A DNA stretch of 64,000 bases from Neckera pumila (GCA_963969595.1 OZ018410.1:43815413-43879412); one strand, 5' to 3'. Shown: positions 1 to 12,803, numbered from the stretch's first letter. Numbers and translations: made by a program. The notes: a model not told the origin generated them from the letters alone.

Positions 1-95
1 CCTACAGAATGAATGCCAAACCAAAAGAGATTGCACCTTGAATACCTGACACTGAAGTTCGAGTTTGAGGGTTTAAGGGTTTAAGGATTTGAGCA

Positions 96-3000
96 TTATC
101 TTGCTTGCACCATTCGGGGAGGGGGTACCAGAGGGGGTGACAAGGGTTGCGCTCTTCTCAAGTCTGCCTTCATTCCATTTTGCTTCGGATTCAAATCTCG
201 CTTAGCAAGAAAAGCTGGTACATCAGAAGTGAGGGTGTGTTTTCCTTCATATCCGGACTCCTTTTCCCACGCTGGGTCCACTGGAGGTAAGTCGTACTCA
301 TCAGCTGTTAATGCCAATGGGAACACTGGCAATTGGGGTGTGGTACTGGGTAACCTGCAGCCACATGATTCCAGCATTTGAGTCAACTTGCAAAAGTGAA
401 AATGGCTGAAAATTAAGTTAACCCGCTTATTCTGACACTGCAATATGACGATATAACATAACGATACTAAAACGCGACCGTAACCTAAAAGCGTCTAAGC
501 ATAAGACTGAATAAGCATCTAAGCATAGTTTGTATTACTGTTTTGGTGATTGAAACAGGACTCCAGATTCTCTTAGTCTATATATTGACACCATGAAAAG
601 CTTCGAGGGCATTCTAGGACTGCGCAATCACAGAGGGTTGTGTAGTAGAATTTCAAGTTACCTTTCTCTCCGATAATTTTCTCTGAATACTCGAGCTTTA
701 GTCAAAGCTTCCCGAGGTATCCTCTCGGAGAGGTACTTCATAGGTCCCCACAGTGGAGGCACTCTGCATTCACCAAAAACAGAATTAGATTTGACCGGAC
801 GTCATCTCCAATGACAACTCTAAAAGCATGTAAGAATTTCTTTTTCACTCCATTATAGTGAAGGAAGCTTGCCTCTTTTGGTTCAAAAATAAATAAATAT
901 GTGAAGACTCTAATGTTAATAGACTAAGTGATTAATTCAAGCTAATGAGACCTGTGCGCACCTGGTCATGGGCTCCGCATTGCCGAACTCCATTTTTGTT
1001 CTCTGACTTTCTTTCAAGAAGCTGTCTGCAGCTTTGAAGCACGTTAAAGCTTCAGCATGTGAGTTGTCTTCATAACCCTCATCCAGAATAAGTCCATGGT
1101 AGTAATAAGCCCCGGCCTTGGCTTCACAGAGCTTCCACTTTACAAACGATAGATGTTTCTCTCTACATCCGTCCGCCAGAGGTACACGCCCGATCTTCTC
1201 ATTTGCCTGAAAAAACACAGTAGACAATATTACTCACAGTACACAATAGAATATTTGAACAATCAATGTATCTTGGTAATAGATATACATTCCTGCAAAC
1301 ATTATATTCTACCTGGGGGGTGGGGTGGGAGGATGCAGGAGTCCACTATACGACTCAAGCATGACGAAGAATTATCCATTATATTCAGAAGCTGATGATA
1401 GAACACAAACCTCTTCCCAGACTTTCACGTGCTCACAAGATAATCTTCGTTTCACTGCCAGAGAAGCTTTTACATTATCTACCGCAAATCCCAACTGCAA
1501 CTCCACACCGTGACCCAAAGCTTGATTTTCCAAGGATCTAAACATCGACTCAGTCAAATCAGCTGGTAACTTTGCCCTGCATCATACACAGACACTCAGT
1601 CAACGTTTACATCGCAATCTTAAATCCATTCGCTTAGCAAACATCAAGGTACCAAGCAACAAACTTCTATTGAAAAATGAAGAACACAACGTAAAGAAAA
1701 ACACATTATGAACCATTATCTTACTTGATCTCTGCAGGGGTGTTGGGCAGCACAGCACGCAAGGCACACTCAAAATACGATGCAGCTTTCAGCAATAGCT
1801 CAATAGCATTCCTCTTGCTCTCTGATAGGTCCACAAGATAATGTTAGACACTTGAACAAACTAGCCCTACTTTGCAGCAAAGACTCTATCTCATTATCAT
1901 TGGTACAGACATACAGACTTTATACTGTTAAAGAGGATGTTTCTCGTCATTCACCCTGTGGCTTACACTGCCAATACCAAGACGTAGCAATATCGCCCAC
2001 CTTACTTACAACAACAAGTGATGCAAGCAAGTATAGGCAAGTGAAGCCACGAAGGCAATGATACTGCAGTTAATTATTGCAGTTAATGTGTAACAGGAGT
2101 AACCATCAGATACACTGGACCAAGCTAAACCCGCAGACAAGAATCGCCCAAAAGTAAAGATTAAGTGCAAAGCAAAGCACATGCCTTCGGTAACTTTGGG
2201 GCTATAACCCTCTGCAGGTGGTCTTGGTGTTAGGCACGTATTCGCTTCTTGCAGTGCCAGAACCCCTAGCAGATGAAGTGTTGACAGCAACTCATAATAA
2301 ACACTTCCAAGAGCAATTTCCTGTTAATACAAAACTCGAAACCGTCAATGATCAACTTCGCATAGGTGCACCAAAATAAGTGCCCAAGCTCAAAACAAGA
2401 AATCCACTTTGGAAGCTAATAGTGGATTGAACAAACCTTCAAAGCATACTTCTGTAATTCAAAAATGTAGAGCATAATTCTTCTTCCTATTGGTGCATTC
2501 TACTATCTTCCTTGAAACTTCCAAAATGATTTATATCAACTGGAAGGAATACCAACCTTCTTCTCATCTTCCACGTTGGTCCATTCGAATACGATTCCTG
2601 AGCTAAACTTCTCACCTGCAGCAAGGTGTCGTCAATTTCAATGAGTTCTCAATGCCGATATAATCTAAAATTATGACTACTGTTAGCTCAACCTCAATCT
2701 CGTTGTAACAGGGGGCGGGGGGGGGACAAAATAAGCCGACGTAGACACATTCTTCGCACAATGCAAATACAAGTCAGTGCTGCTGAACACCAACCTCCAG
2801 TCACGAAACCCAATAGCGTAGGAAGGTAGTTCACCAACGCCTTTTCCAAATCGCTAGATGTGTGAGAACCTGCACGTCAAACATACGAAGGTCTTAACTC
2901 AGGAACATCAAAGTCGAAATAGAATTGCCATAGGACTCAAATAGACTATCCAAGACCAATCACCAAGAATGGTTACATCCATATTCGCCACCTAGTATCC

Positions 3001-3899
3001 ACACCTCTTCGTTTAGGTTTTCATATTTACAGAGAAGCATTTGAGTCAAAACTATAGATAGAGAACACTTAACCGTAGGAACCTCATCCCTTCTCTCATA
3101 CCAACCTCTAGACACCAACAGGAACTCATGTATCCCAGTAACCTTCAATTAGCAAGTGGCGTGTAAACTGACTTGGCTAAATTTCTACGGCCACTAACCC
3201 TTGAATGAAAATGGGGTTGCCTACTATCCATTCAATAGCGGTCTACAACCTCCCACTTCGAATGGATACACAAGAAATCGTCTATTACATTAGGTGAGAA
3301 AAAATTTATTTCGAGAGTTTGGCTCATGTAATACCCAAATTTATCAATTCAGTGAGCTCTAATGAGTGATCTTCCAATGAAAGAACACTCCTACATATTG
3401 GTTAAAATGCGTACACAGACGTAAATAGTAACCTCTACTTCACCTTCAAAGAGAAATCAAACACGAACACTACAGTAGTTGGCAAAAATCCCTAAAGAAT
3501 CTACCCAAATCACGGGAGACAATCATCATCTCACATACTCAGCTTGATAATGTGCCATCGACAAACGATCATAATCTTCAGAGCAAAGGAAACTTAAATC
3601 TTTAAATCAAATTAAAATGCAGTTCCTAAGAATTGAGACGAACCTGGCTGGTGAAGTTTTCTCCTTCTTGATTTCGCAGCCTGGGAGTTCTTGTCCGAAG
3701 CAATAAGCACTTGAGACCTCAGCAGTTGCAACCGTGAAGCCAAGTCCGCAGAAACAGACCCTTGCAAAAGCTCTTTCAAGTCCACATACTTCGGACTCCG
3801 CAAGCCTGGAACATACACATAGACTTCCCCGCCCACACTGACGGGAGGCGGCGATGACCTTGCTTCCTCTAAAGCTTCGGTGGACAGTATGCATCCCAT
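96..3899 (-). CDS. BRO1-domain protein (endosomal-targeting BRO1-like), nine exons
   Basis: Reading on the minus strand, coding exons are 3899-3644, 2869-2795, 2615-2557, 2320-2185, 1821-1725, 1576-1411, 1206-962, 763-662 and 354-96. They total 1395 bp, or 464 codons plus TAA, and the frame stays open across every junction. The product resembles the plant family annotated as endosomal targeting BRO1-like domain proteins (Arabidopsis At1g73390/At1g17940 type). Recognisable blocks in order are YVYVPGLRSPK near residue 30, DLEKALVNYLPTLLGFV, LSTLHLLGVLALQEAN, VELQLGFAVDNVKASLAVKRRL, KWKLCEAKAGAYYYHGLILDEG, MKYLSERIPREAL and LTADEYDLPPVD near the C-terminus. BRO1 domains bind ESCRT-III; that role is inferred from the family only. 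The start is the first ATG in frame and gives MGC, a likely myristoylation plus palmitoylation site that the family shares. Seven of the eight introns are GT-AG. The intron after 2185 is GC-AG. Any 5'UTR intron is unresolved. Confidence 0.9.
2183..2184 (-). other. Non-canonical GC splice donor of the BRO1 gene
   Basis: The exon 2320-2185 must end after GAAG for the frame to join the exon starting at 1821, giving VTEESKRNAIELLLKAA. The intron then begins GCATGT, a GC donor in otherwise good context. The nearest GT downstream would shift the frame. The acceptor at 1823-1822 is a normal AG. Confidence 0.75.
3198..3450. repeat. Intronic dispersed repeat, copy 1
   Basis: This stretch in the first intron of the BRO1 gene aligns by eye with 22385-22640 in the first intron of the DUF3531 gene. 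Shared landmarks in the same order include GAATGAAAATGGGGTTG-like, GGTCTACAA, TTTGGCTC, TGAGTGATCTTCCAATGAAA-like and TACATATTGGTT. I see no coding sequence and no clear terminal repeats. Confidence 0.7.
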
Positions 3900-5637
3900 A
3901 ATGCTGCACCACCACTGAAACCCCATTTTTTGCATCAGTACGCATACACTTACAAGCTTCTTTCAATGCAAACTATTTTGTAAGTTTTTACAAATCACGT
4001 AATATTAGTAGAAGCCTCGGTACCTCAGGAAATGGACAACATACATCCCACTTCATTGAAAGCCAAGTTAGCAGGTTAAAGGTTTTCTCCGGCACCACAG
4101 AAGAGACCCCTACAAAAAACGTTTTATGTGTTCCTCTTAGAAGTTAATTCAAGTAACTGCTGCTGCTGAGATCATTGTAACCTAGGAACGGCCATTTACA
4201 CGAGAAGTTCGATTTACTCGCTCACCTTTTGTTAATGCTATCAAACGCAGGCCGTTTCTTCTTCAATGGCAGAGCAACTGAAAACTCAAGCAATAGGAAC
4301 GCCACTTAAACATACCTGCAAAACAAACGGTGCCTCCTGATCAGATTTTTGAGACAAAACACTTGGTGAGTAGAGAGAGAAAACCTCTATCTCCATTGAA
4401 CCTGTCGTCTCTTCCTCACGAAAGGACCAAAAACAGCAGCAGCAACAACAACAACAACAACAACAACAGCAAGTGATTCAACAAAGCTTCTGTAACTGTC
4501 AGATCTGTGCAACTTTTACGACCCAAAAGCACCCAAAGAAGCCCAGGCACCCTCACACACCAAGAATGCTCGCATATCTCAGACTCACCATAAGGTAACC
4601 AACAAAAACAAGCCAAAATCTGCAAAAAAAAACTACAACTGGAACTTACCAACACCTCCCCGCGTCAGCCAGCACACAATCCAAATTCAAACAGCAAACG
4701 ACACCATCACCACTCAAGAAACCAGTTTTACAACCCACCCCCGCAATTCTCAAACTCGGATATTTCTACAGCAACATATAATGAACCTACGCCTGCAATT
4801 GTCCCTCCCAAGACTCTTTCTTTTCGAACCCCAAAGCCAGATCGTGCAACAGGCTTTGTTGAATCTTGATGTACCTATGTTGTGCATCTCTTGTTGTGTC
4901 AGTCAGGAAGAACCGAATACCTGAACTCCAAGCAACAACTGAAGCGGCTTCAGTCCGAGATGTGAAATTTTCTCACGTTTTACCTTTTCAGCAGTCTTTT
5001 CTGGTTAAAATATTATTCATAGTACATAGTTTTTGTTATTTAGTATTATATTTCGTTTTATTAGTATGGTATTGTACTACTATTGTGTTGTATTGTATTG
5101 GTAGATGATCTCGGTGGCGAGGAAGACACAGGCCAAGGTGGGAACTTGCCAGTGAATTGGAACGAATTTGAGGGTGACGTCAGTCTTTTGGCTCTTTGCT
5201 CCTCCCCTAAAGATTTTATAGTTTAGTAATATGATTTTTGGAGTGTTGGAGGTGACGTGTCAATGGAAAGGGCGAGATCTTCTGGAAGGGAACAGTGGAG
5301 TGTCATTTGGAAGCTGAAATATCTGTTTCTGGTGGCCAGGATTAGTGGCTGTGGGCTTGGCAGAGATTGATTCATCATGGCGGTCCTCATAGCAAAGTCC
5401 TCATCTGTGATCTGTGCCTCTGTGGTTTCTAATTTTATAGTTTTTTTAATTGCTTTGGAAGGACTGTGAGCTGGCGCCTTTCGGTGATGACGCGTGGGTG
5501 GGTGTGTCAGAGAAAAGAGTCTTGGACGTGGCAGTGGGTGAGGATGGTTTGCTGGGCGGCACTCAGAAGGTTGGTGCGGTCACAGCAGCGTAAATTCTTT
5601 GGGTGGCCAGCGAAACGTACCGATGAAGTGCAAGTGA
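3900..5637. other. Region upstream of the BRO1 gene; no gene recognised
   Basis: This should hold the promoter and 5'UTR of the minus-strand BRO1 gene. A good donor sequence (GTAAGTG read on the minus strand, near 3953) hints at an untranslated first exon, but I cannot place it. A CAA/CAG microsatellite lies at 4434-4471. The remainder has only short ORFs that match nothing I know. Confidence 0.4.
4434..4471. repeat. CAG/CAA trinucleotide microsatellite
   Basis: A run of CAG units followed by about nine CAA units and closing with CAG, upstream of the BRO1 start codon, possibly within its 5'UTR or promoter. Confidence 0.9.
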
Positions 5638-5850
5638 GATGAAGACAACGTCTATCAGTACAATATGCCTTTTTAGCAGCATTTACTGGCTCTGTCCTTT
5701 GGCATTGACTCTCGCATTTATTGTGGTTTCTCAATCCGAATTGCCAAATTCAATCTAACTTTTTTATTTTTAACACTTAAGAACGTGGTTAGGGTTCGGT
5801 TGAACGTGGTTAGGGTTCGGTTGAAGTGGAGATGTGGAGTCTGACCAATT
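5638..5850. repeat. Direct repeat, copy 1 of a pair about 1 kb apart
   Basis: Aligns with 6665-6850. Both begin GATGAAGAC, contain ATTGACTCTCGCATTTATT-like sequence and end GTGGAGATG...TGACCAATT. Copy 1 also carries an internal tandem of a 22-24 base unit containing GTGGTTAGGGTTCGG (about 5785-5825). The pair could be the ends of a small retroelement or a simple duplication; no primer-binding site was recognised. Confidence 0.65.
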
Positions 5851-6145
5851 GGATCCTAAGGGCAACCCCACAACTAGCTTGCCAAGCAAGGGACCAAGTT
5901 CCTATTTGGTGTTGCCTGTCAGGAGTCTAGATCATGTTGTGGTCACAGTGCACTCACCATTGTTACATGACGGGTGATGAACAAAACGAGGAGATGTTCC
6001 AACCTTGGAATCGTCAACACCTTGAAATTTGAACACACATTGAATGAAACCCCAATATAGCACCTCATTGCAGATTGTAATGGGATTCTTAATTAAACAA
6101 AAGCTTTATCGAGAGGATCATAAGTATGGAGGACGACACATTCCT

Positions 6146-6397
6146 TACACAAAATAGTGAAATTAGGTTGCCTTGTCAATTAGGTTGCCTTACCTGAGAT
6201 AAATTACCTCATGGATCAATGCTTGTTTCACATGGAGGTGCATGCCACTCTGTGAAGCAAGACTTGAACTGGTGCACAAATCTAAGATGTACACATGGTT
6301 CTGAATTGATTGCTTCATTGTACAAAAGCAATGAGTATTTCTAGTGTGGACTGTCGAGTAATTAGTATGGAGCAACCTAATTTCACTATTTTGTGTA
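6146..6397. mobile_element. Inverted-repeat MITE with perfect TIRs and TA flanks
   Basis: Positions 6146-6171 and 6372-6397 are a perfect 26-base inverted repeat reading TACACAAAATAGTGAAAT then TAGGTTGC. If the outer TA is the target duplication, the TIRs are 24 bp and the element fits a Stowaway/Tc1-mariner MITE. It is about 250 bp, lies between the two direct repeats at 5638 and 6665, and has no coding capacity. Confidence 0.75.
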
Positions 6398-6664
6398 GCT
6401 TTTTGCATTAACTCGCCTCGGAAAGCGTGTCCCAACAATTAAAACTCTCTTAGCGCGGCACGCTCAAGATGCACCATTTGCCCGTCTCTTATGCAAATAT
6501 TGGCGTGGATGGCTATAATTTATACTTGGCAAGTCTGCAGTAGGAAAAAAATCCATACACTGGAAGTTGTCAGAAGTGACAGAGGCCCTAACACTGGCCG
6601 TGTCAGGGCCCCTTGGCGCCCTGTCATGGGATCGCTCTAAGCATACACTTTAACAACACAACAA

Positions 6665-6850
6665 GATGAAGACATCATTTGTGTATGCCTTTGTAATAGT
6701 ATTTATTGGCTCTATTCTTTAGCATTGATTCTCGCATTTATTATAGTTTCTAAATCCGAGTTTCTAAATTCTATCTACAACCACATTTACACTTCAGAAC
6801 ACAAACGATTAGGATTTGGTTGGAGTGGAGATGTAGAGTTTGACCAATTA
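6665..6850. repeat. Direct repeat, copy 2
   Basis: Partner of 5638-5850, with several substitutions and without the internal tandem. It ends just before a degenerate TTAATCCCTAAATG motif near 6870 that recalls the left end of the TTAA elements. Confidence 0.6.
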
Positions 6851-6991
6851 AACCTCTAAGTATGCACTTTAATCCCTAAATGTTTAAACACCATTTTTTG
6901 GCAACACAGCAATTTGGAGCAACTCACTATGAACAAAAATTTTATTTTTTTCCTTTGAAATTTTCATACAGTATGTGCTCGAGGAGTAGCT

Positions 6992-7567
6992 TTAACCCCT
7001 AGAGGACATGAGGGGTGTCCCGATTTCTAGAATTGTAAAGATCTATTATAAAATGCAGCTTAGAAGAATATTCTAATGATGACTTTTAAACAATAGTTGT
7101 AAAATGCTATTTATAGATCACATCCATACGGTTAGATCAACAAATATACATACCAATATTTTTCAATAAAATTTGAAGCCATAAATTGAAAACTCCTTCT
7201 AAAATCAATTGTAGATTGAATACTTATGGTTTTTAAGAGATTTTTTTCCTATATGTTTAAAATATTGAGTTCTAGTTATAGTGATTTTTGAGGATTTTTA
7301 TTTGATTTTTTGATTCAAGTCATTTTTGAAGGGTCATTCTTTGAACTAAAAAAATTACTTTTTGAAGCTAGACCTCCCAATACCTTTTGAATTATAGTAT
7401 ATTTGCAAAGCAAAATCTTCATAATCTGAACCGTACAAATGTTAAAGAACTAATATAAGAACCTTCAAACAAAATTGATGGATGAAAAAACTCATTTCAG
7501 AGAGTTTAGAATGTGTTTCCGTTCATTCATTGTTCAAAATCTGCACTCATGGTCCTTTAGGGGTTAA
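6992..7567. mobile_element. Short TTAA element (576 bp)
   Basis: Begins TTAACCCCTAGAGGAC and ends GTCCTTTAGGGGTTAA, so it has the termini and TTAA flanks of the dominant family. The interior is shorter and I could not align it with subfamily A or B. It is probably an internal deletion derivative or a third subfamily. Confidence 0.7.
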
Positions 7568-8453
7568 GGCCCAATAGTTTTCATAACTTTTGACCGGCTC
7601 TAAACTTGAGGTGGAAGAAGTCTACAAAAATTAATACATGCATATTGTTGCAAGCACAACAACCCATAATTATGCATAATTTGTTCTAAAGAAAAGCAAA
7701 TTGGATTAAGGGAATTGACCACTTGTTTATTTTTTTGAGATCTAATCAAAAGCCCATTCTTGGTTGCTATAGCACCCTCCTTTAATTATTTCAAGCTTGA
7801 TTTTGTGCTTTTGATGGTATAAATTTAGTCACACAACAAGTTGCGTGGCATTAGAAATTTCGAGTTCTATTTTGTAATTTTTTGAGGGTCTAGTGTTGGG
7901 TTATGAGCCTATCTGTCCTACAACCTTTTGCAACAAGACCCCTTCCAAGGCTTGACTTGTGACTATGAGTGGACCTTGGAGTGGACACTTAACAAATGTC
8001 ATTCTAAAGTGGAAATATCCATGTTTGTTTGCCCTCCAATTTTGTGAAATAGAAATCTCTTTAAGCATCCAAATATGACCTTAAACCATCCTTGTGTGAT
8101 GTTACAAACTTTATGCATGATCCGACTTGGTTAATAGAACCTTTAGTGAATGATTTTGGATCTTTGTGAAGGTGCTTTAATATACACCTACATAACACTT
8201 ATAATTTTCATTTGTCTACAAGTAAAAATAATCCTCAATTGTAATATTAATTCTATCTATGCACACCAATTCAAATATTATAGTTCTAGGTATTCCTACC
8301 TTACATTATATCTACCACGGAGGGTCAATAAAGCAATCAACTTTCAGTTGATCACTTTTGGTAATTATCTGAAATATTTTTTTATATTGTAAGTTTTCCT
8401 TGAAAGATGAATAGATCCAGTATCTAATGCAAGTTGTTTCATATTTTAGTTAA
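7568..8453. other. AT-rich intergenic DNA; no gene seen
   Basis: No coding similarity, terminal repeats or RNA gene recognised. The only ORF of note (8150-8392) is a low-complexity AT-rich frame without family resemblance. Confidence 0.4.
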
Positions 8454-8575
8454 CATTATAAGAACCCTGTGTTTTTTGGGATGTTTTCACTAATTATTAG
8501 AACGTATTTTTGTGGACATTAAATAAAACAACCTATGTTTTTATGTCAACAATGATGTTCAATAAAACATCTTGA
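8454..8575 (+). mobile_element. Truncated relative of the CACTA MITE at 57811
   Basis: Starts CATTATAAGAACCCTGTGTT. It follows the left half of 57811-58047 through the conserved TTTTTGTGGACATTAAATAA-like and ACATCTTG-like blocks, then stops. No right end is present. Only half an element remains. Confidence 0.6.
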
Positions 8576-8587
8576 GGAGTTGGAAAG

Positions 8588-8890
8588 GACATTTTCTTTG
8601 ACATTTTCAAACATCCCCTTTGAATTTTGTCCATAACTTTTGTTTGGAGGCTCATAATCACAAATGGATTTTTGAAGATGAAAGTTGGATTTATTTCTCA
8701 ATTTTTATTAGTTCAAAGTCTTTTGAAAAATGTTATTTTACTATGCCAAAATGAGGTCAAAATTTATACTTAGAACACAATTACTACTTTTTGACAATGA
8801 GAGTTAAATTCTCATCTTCAAATTATCCCATATTCTTTGCGAGTTCATGAGAGACAATAGATTTCATTATAAAAACAACCTCTCCATCCT
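8588..8890 (+). repeat. Dispersed repeat: half of a foldback element
   Basis: Aligns over about 300 bp with 59133-59440. Shared blocks include TTTCTTTGACATTTTCAAAC, TTTGTCC.TAACTTTTG, ACTATGCCAAAA and TCATCTTCAAATT. Only the right arm of the hairpin present at 58950-59330 occurs here. Confidence 0.65.
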
Positions 8891-9211
8891 CTATTCTCAC
8901 TAAATTTCAATAAAGAAATTCCTTCATGTTTCATTAGAAAATTTCTTAATGTAAGATGGTCTCTGGTCTTTACATTGAACCTTCTTACTAACATTGGATA
9001 TTTTCTTTTTTCAAAACAACTTGGTCATTTAATTCTTGCTAAGTTTGACTTTGGCAATTGGCTTTGTCAGGTTTCAAGATTTTCGACAATTATCATTATT
9101 GACATTTTGACAATTTCATGAAATTACAATATCCTTAAAAACCAATTAATGTTTGCTGAAATTGAAAAGGAATTACGGTACATAGGCAATTTCTTCATCT
9201 TGTTGTGATTA
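8891..9211. other. AT-rich spacer; nothing recognised
   Basis: About 320 bp of non-coding sequence between the foldback arm and the next TTAA element. Confidence 0.4.
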
Positions 9212-9990
9212 TTAACCCCTAAATGTATTTGACTATGTTTTCACCAAAAACACTCCAAAACTGCCATTTCTAATACAGTACAAAATTTCAGAAAAAAACA
9301 AATTTAGACACATATAACCATAGGATCGTGTAGTACACTGGTTTGAGAAGATGTGGAAAACTTTTTAGGAATTTCCACCTTGTGGATTGCAAGATAATAG
9401 CGTTTGAATAGACAAAAATTCTTTTTTTGTCCCTGCGAAGAAACGGGCAATTGCCCTTCACATTTGTATGAAAAATGTTTAAAATAGTGGTTACTCTTGG
9501 GATTCATTTTCCTAGACAAGTTGACTATAAATTCAAAAAAATTCAGATCATTTGCACTTGTACAACATATAGGAAAAAAATAGTAAGCAGAACGAAGTAG
9601 AGAATGTTTCAAATTACTCAATTGTCAAGAATTGAGTTATGGAATTGCAAAATACCAATCCCAACGGTTGTAATGTTGTAATAATCAATATACACCCATT
9701 TTTATTTTTATTTTTCAAAAATATTAAAAATTGAGTTAAGTAAAGGACTTCAAAGTTTATTTTAGAGTAGAGATTCCATAACTACCCTCAAACTAAAAAT
9801 CCTCATAATTTTCATTTCATTAATCAAAATGGATTGGTTCAAAGCTTTTCACATATATATAAATTATAAAATCAAGTTCAGTTTTTTTTTTTTTCTAAAT
9901 TGATTTTTAAAGAATTTTTATGAGCTGCCCGGGTTGTCCGCCGAACATGGGAATTACATATAATATAATAACTTTTTAAATATGTAGGCC
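9212..9990 (+). mobile_element. TTAA element, subfamily A, right end lost
   Basis: Begins TTAACCCCTAAATG then GACTATGTTTTCACCAAAAA, as in 42446-43399 and 56913-58070. It follows those copies through ACCATAGGATC and the AACTTTTTAA.ATGTAG block, then loses similarity near 9990. No CCTTTAGGGGTTAA end is found. Confidence 0.7.
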
Positions 9991-10452
9991 CTTACCACCT
10001 TTTCCCTTGTAAATTCAATAAAAATTATTTAATAAATTATTTATATTTTCAAAATTTTGCGTTTTTACTAGCAAGTGATGCGGGAGGTGATGCCCCATTT
10101 GTTGCTAATAATATCATAAACTACTTGGATTAGGTGTTTGGTTGAAATCTTGTCTACCTTATGCCGTTTTGTCAATGCACATATCAAGGTGAGAATCTAC
10201 TAGATGTTGAAGATCATTGAACTATCAATGGTTGTATGTCTGTAAAGTGTACAGTCCAATAGGACGCACAATTGGATATGTCTCTCTTACTTTGGTAGTT
10301 TTAGGAGTTTAAAACATTGGCATTGGATGTATATACTCATCACTTTGTTTTCATTCACAAAGCCCATAATGCATAGAATTACAAAAGAATTCTAATCCAG
10401 AAAGGATTGGCATGTATGAAGAGTTTCTTCATTTAAGATCCCATGCTTGACT

Positions 10453-11371
10453 TTCACCCCTAAAAGCCCAAAGTCCCCTCAGGGGACACTGGGAATTTTG
10501 GGCAAGCTCGTGTGACATCAAATTTTGACCTGATTTTTTGAAACTTTTTTAAAATTAGGGTACCACATTAGCTTTCTAAAAATATAATTTTTTCTTCAAT
10601 CGGTACCCAGGCGCAAAAGTTATGCCACCCAAAGTCAAAAAAGCAACTTGCCAGGTAGAAAAAAAAACTTTAAAAAATTGAATTTAAAAAAAAAATTCTT
10701 CTCAAAGACCATGTTTTTGTCTACATTTGAAGCTTTGATTCATTCTATTAGGACTCAAAACAAGAAAGTCATAGACAATCTTGTTTTTTGGGCAATTTAA
10801 GCATCTTCTTCAAAAAACAACTTATAGAATTTGTTTCTGAATGCAATTTTCAAATTTTTCAAATTTTTTTTACAAGGTGAAGTTTGTTTGCAAGAACAAT
10901 CCCACCGTTGGGATTATGGTGTTTTAATTCCACCTAAGAGCTATTAATGGATTAGTATTTCATTCAATTTTGGACCTACTTCTAATTAACAGTTTTTTTA
11001 TATGTGAAAATTAAGTTTTGACATTCTAAAGTCTTTTTCCCCAACTTTCAAATCAAATGTTCAATATAAGAAATTTTAACCTAATGGTGCGTAGTGCAAA
11101 AACAATCTACAAATGGCCGTCAAAGTCATCTGAAAGTGCAGGCCACAGTTCAGAAAACTTCTTTTTCCAACTTCAAATGCTAATATCTTCCAATCCATAC
11201 GGTCAAACTTTAGGAAATCTTTACCACATGATCTATGACAAGTGAAATACAAGATCCTATGGTTAGATTTAAAAGAAAACATCATTTTTTGGTTTCTTGA
11301 ATGATTGCAACATAAATGGCAATTTTCAATGGTTTTGGACCTAGAAAATGCCTTGGGCCTTTAGGGGTTAA
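10453..11371 (-). mobile_element. TTAA element, subfamily B
   Basis: Reverse-oriented copy. The right-type end is at 10453 (TTCACCCCTAAAAG, a mutated TTAA) and the left-type end closes CCTTGGGCCTTTAGGGGTTAA with the TTAA at 11368-11371. The interior has the family blocks ATTCATTCTATT, TTGTCTACAT and the CTATGGTTAGAT region. No ORF. Confidence 0.8.
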
Positions 11372-11680
11372 GGAGTCTACGTGAGTGACAAAAAACACGT
11401 ACGAAGTACTAAGGTAGTCTACTCTAAAAGTGATCACAACACAAAGGTATATTTTGCTTTCTTCAATGTACCAACCATGTACATTTCAAGAAGCGGTCGC
11501 TTTTAGTGACCACTACATTTTAACTTCAAAAGTTCATAACTAATTCCACAAATGTCCAAAAAATATAAAACAATTTAGGTTAGATGCCAATTCCATTTTT
11601 CTTCCTTCAAAAAATTTACCAAAAATTATTTCAAGGAATTTAGCTTCCTTGAAAAGGCAATCAACTCTTAAATGGTCACT
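11372..11680. other. Spacer with fragments of dispersed repeats
   Basis: Contains CTTCAATGTACCAACCATG-like sequence also seen near 32506. A further stretch is related in inverted orientation to 38590-38700. No gene. Confidence 0.4.
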
Positions 11681-12803
11681 TTAGCCCCTAAAGTCCCAAG
11701 GCCATTCTTTTGTGAAAAAACACTCAAAATTGTCATTTCTGTTGCGTTCATCCAGGAAGGCAAAAAAAAATTTATTTTAAGAATCTAACCATAGGATCTT
11801 ATACTTCACTTGTCTAAAATCACGTGGTAAAAACTTCGTGAAGTTTGATCGTACGGATTGAAAGATATTTGCATTCAAAGTTGGAGACAAAGTTTTTCTT
11901 GATGCTGCTCTAAAATTTCAGATGACTTTGACCTCCATTTGTGGAATCTTTTTCACTATAGACTTTGAATTAAAAAATTTAGCATATTCTCAATCTTCTT
12001 AGAAACACTTCCACTAATTTTCAAGGGTTTTGGAGACTTAAAACACTTCCAAAAAAATCTTGCTATGCAAATATGTTTTGGAAAACGACTATACATTACA
12101 CATTTTTGCAACGAGCTTTTCTACCCCATTTTTAAGAATTTCAGAAATTCCAACGGTAGATTGAAAGATTCAGTCATTTAACACAAGATCCAAAAAAAAA
12201 AACTAGAAAAAAACACAGTCTTTAAATTCTATGCAAACTCAAAGGCCTAAGCCATGACCTAAATATCAAATGCCAGTGGGCAACTTCAAAAACCGGGTTC
12301 AATAGTGTTCCCACTGAACCCATCATGTTCCCTTCCAAGTTCTCATTGATGTTCCCATCATTGAGAATGCCAACGTTCCCCATTCCTTCACTGTTCCCAT
12401 TGAACCCATCATGTTCCCCTCCAAGTTCTCATTGATGTTCCCATCATTGAGAATGCCAACATTCCCCACTCCTTCCCCATCCACCTGTCGCCAAGCTCCC
12501 CACCTCCACTGTCCACCTGCTGCCTAGTTCTTGTGCACTCCCGTTGCCTCGACTACAACGCCCCTTACAAAGTTAAACAGTTGTGCCATGCCCGTCTTGC
12601 CCCAAGACCTAAAAAAAGGATTCTTTCCTCTCTAATTTCTAAACCATAAGTTGGATCATTATATAAATTACATGCACATGTAGGTCTTTGAATTCTGAAT
12701 CTCCCCAAAAAGTTTTGGAAAATTCCGACAAATATTGAGACCGTGGGAGCTTGCCCAAAATTCATTTTGTCCTCCGAGGGGACAATGGGACTTTAGGGGT
12801 TAA
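11681..12803 (+). mobile_element. TTAA element, subfamily B, carrying a minisatellite
   Basis: Starts TTAGCCCCTAAAGTCCCAAGG and ends GGACAATGGGACTTTAGG then GGTTAA at 12800-12803. It is longer than its sisters because an 84-bp-period tandem repeat and flanking CT-rich sequence (about 12280-12560) interrupt the interior. Confidence 0.8.
12304..12475. repeat. Two-unit tandem repeat, period about 84 bp
   Basis: Two near-identical units each contain TGTTCCCA.TGAACCCATCA then AAGTTCTCATTGATGTTCCC and TTGAGAATGCCAAC. They sit inside the B element at 11681-12803. Confidence 0.85.

Noticed and set aside
5638..6850. Short LTR retrotransposon with direct repeats as LTRs
   Set aside because: The repeats do not start TG and end CA in a consistent way, no primer-binding site or polypurine tract was seen, and the DNA between them holds an unrelated MITE.
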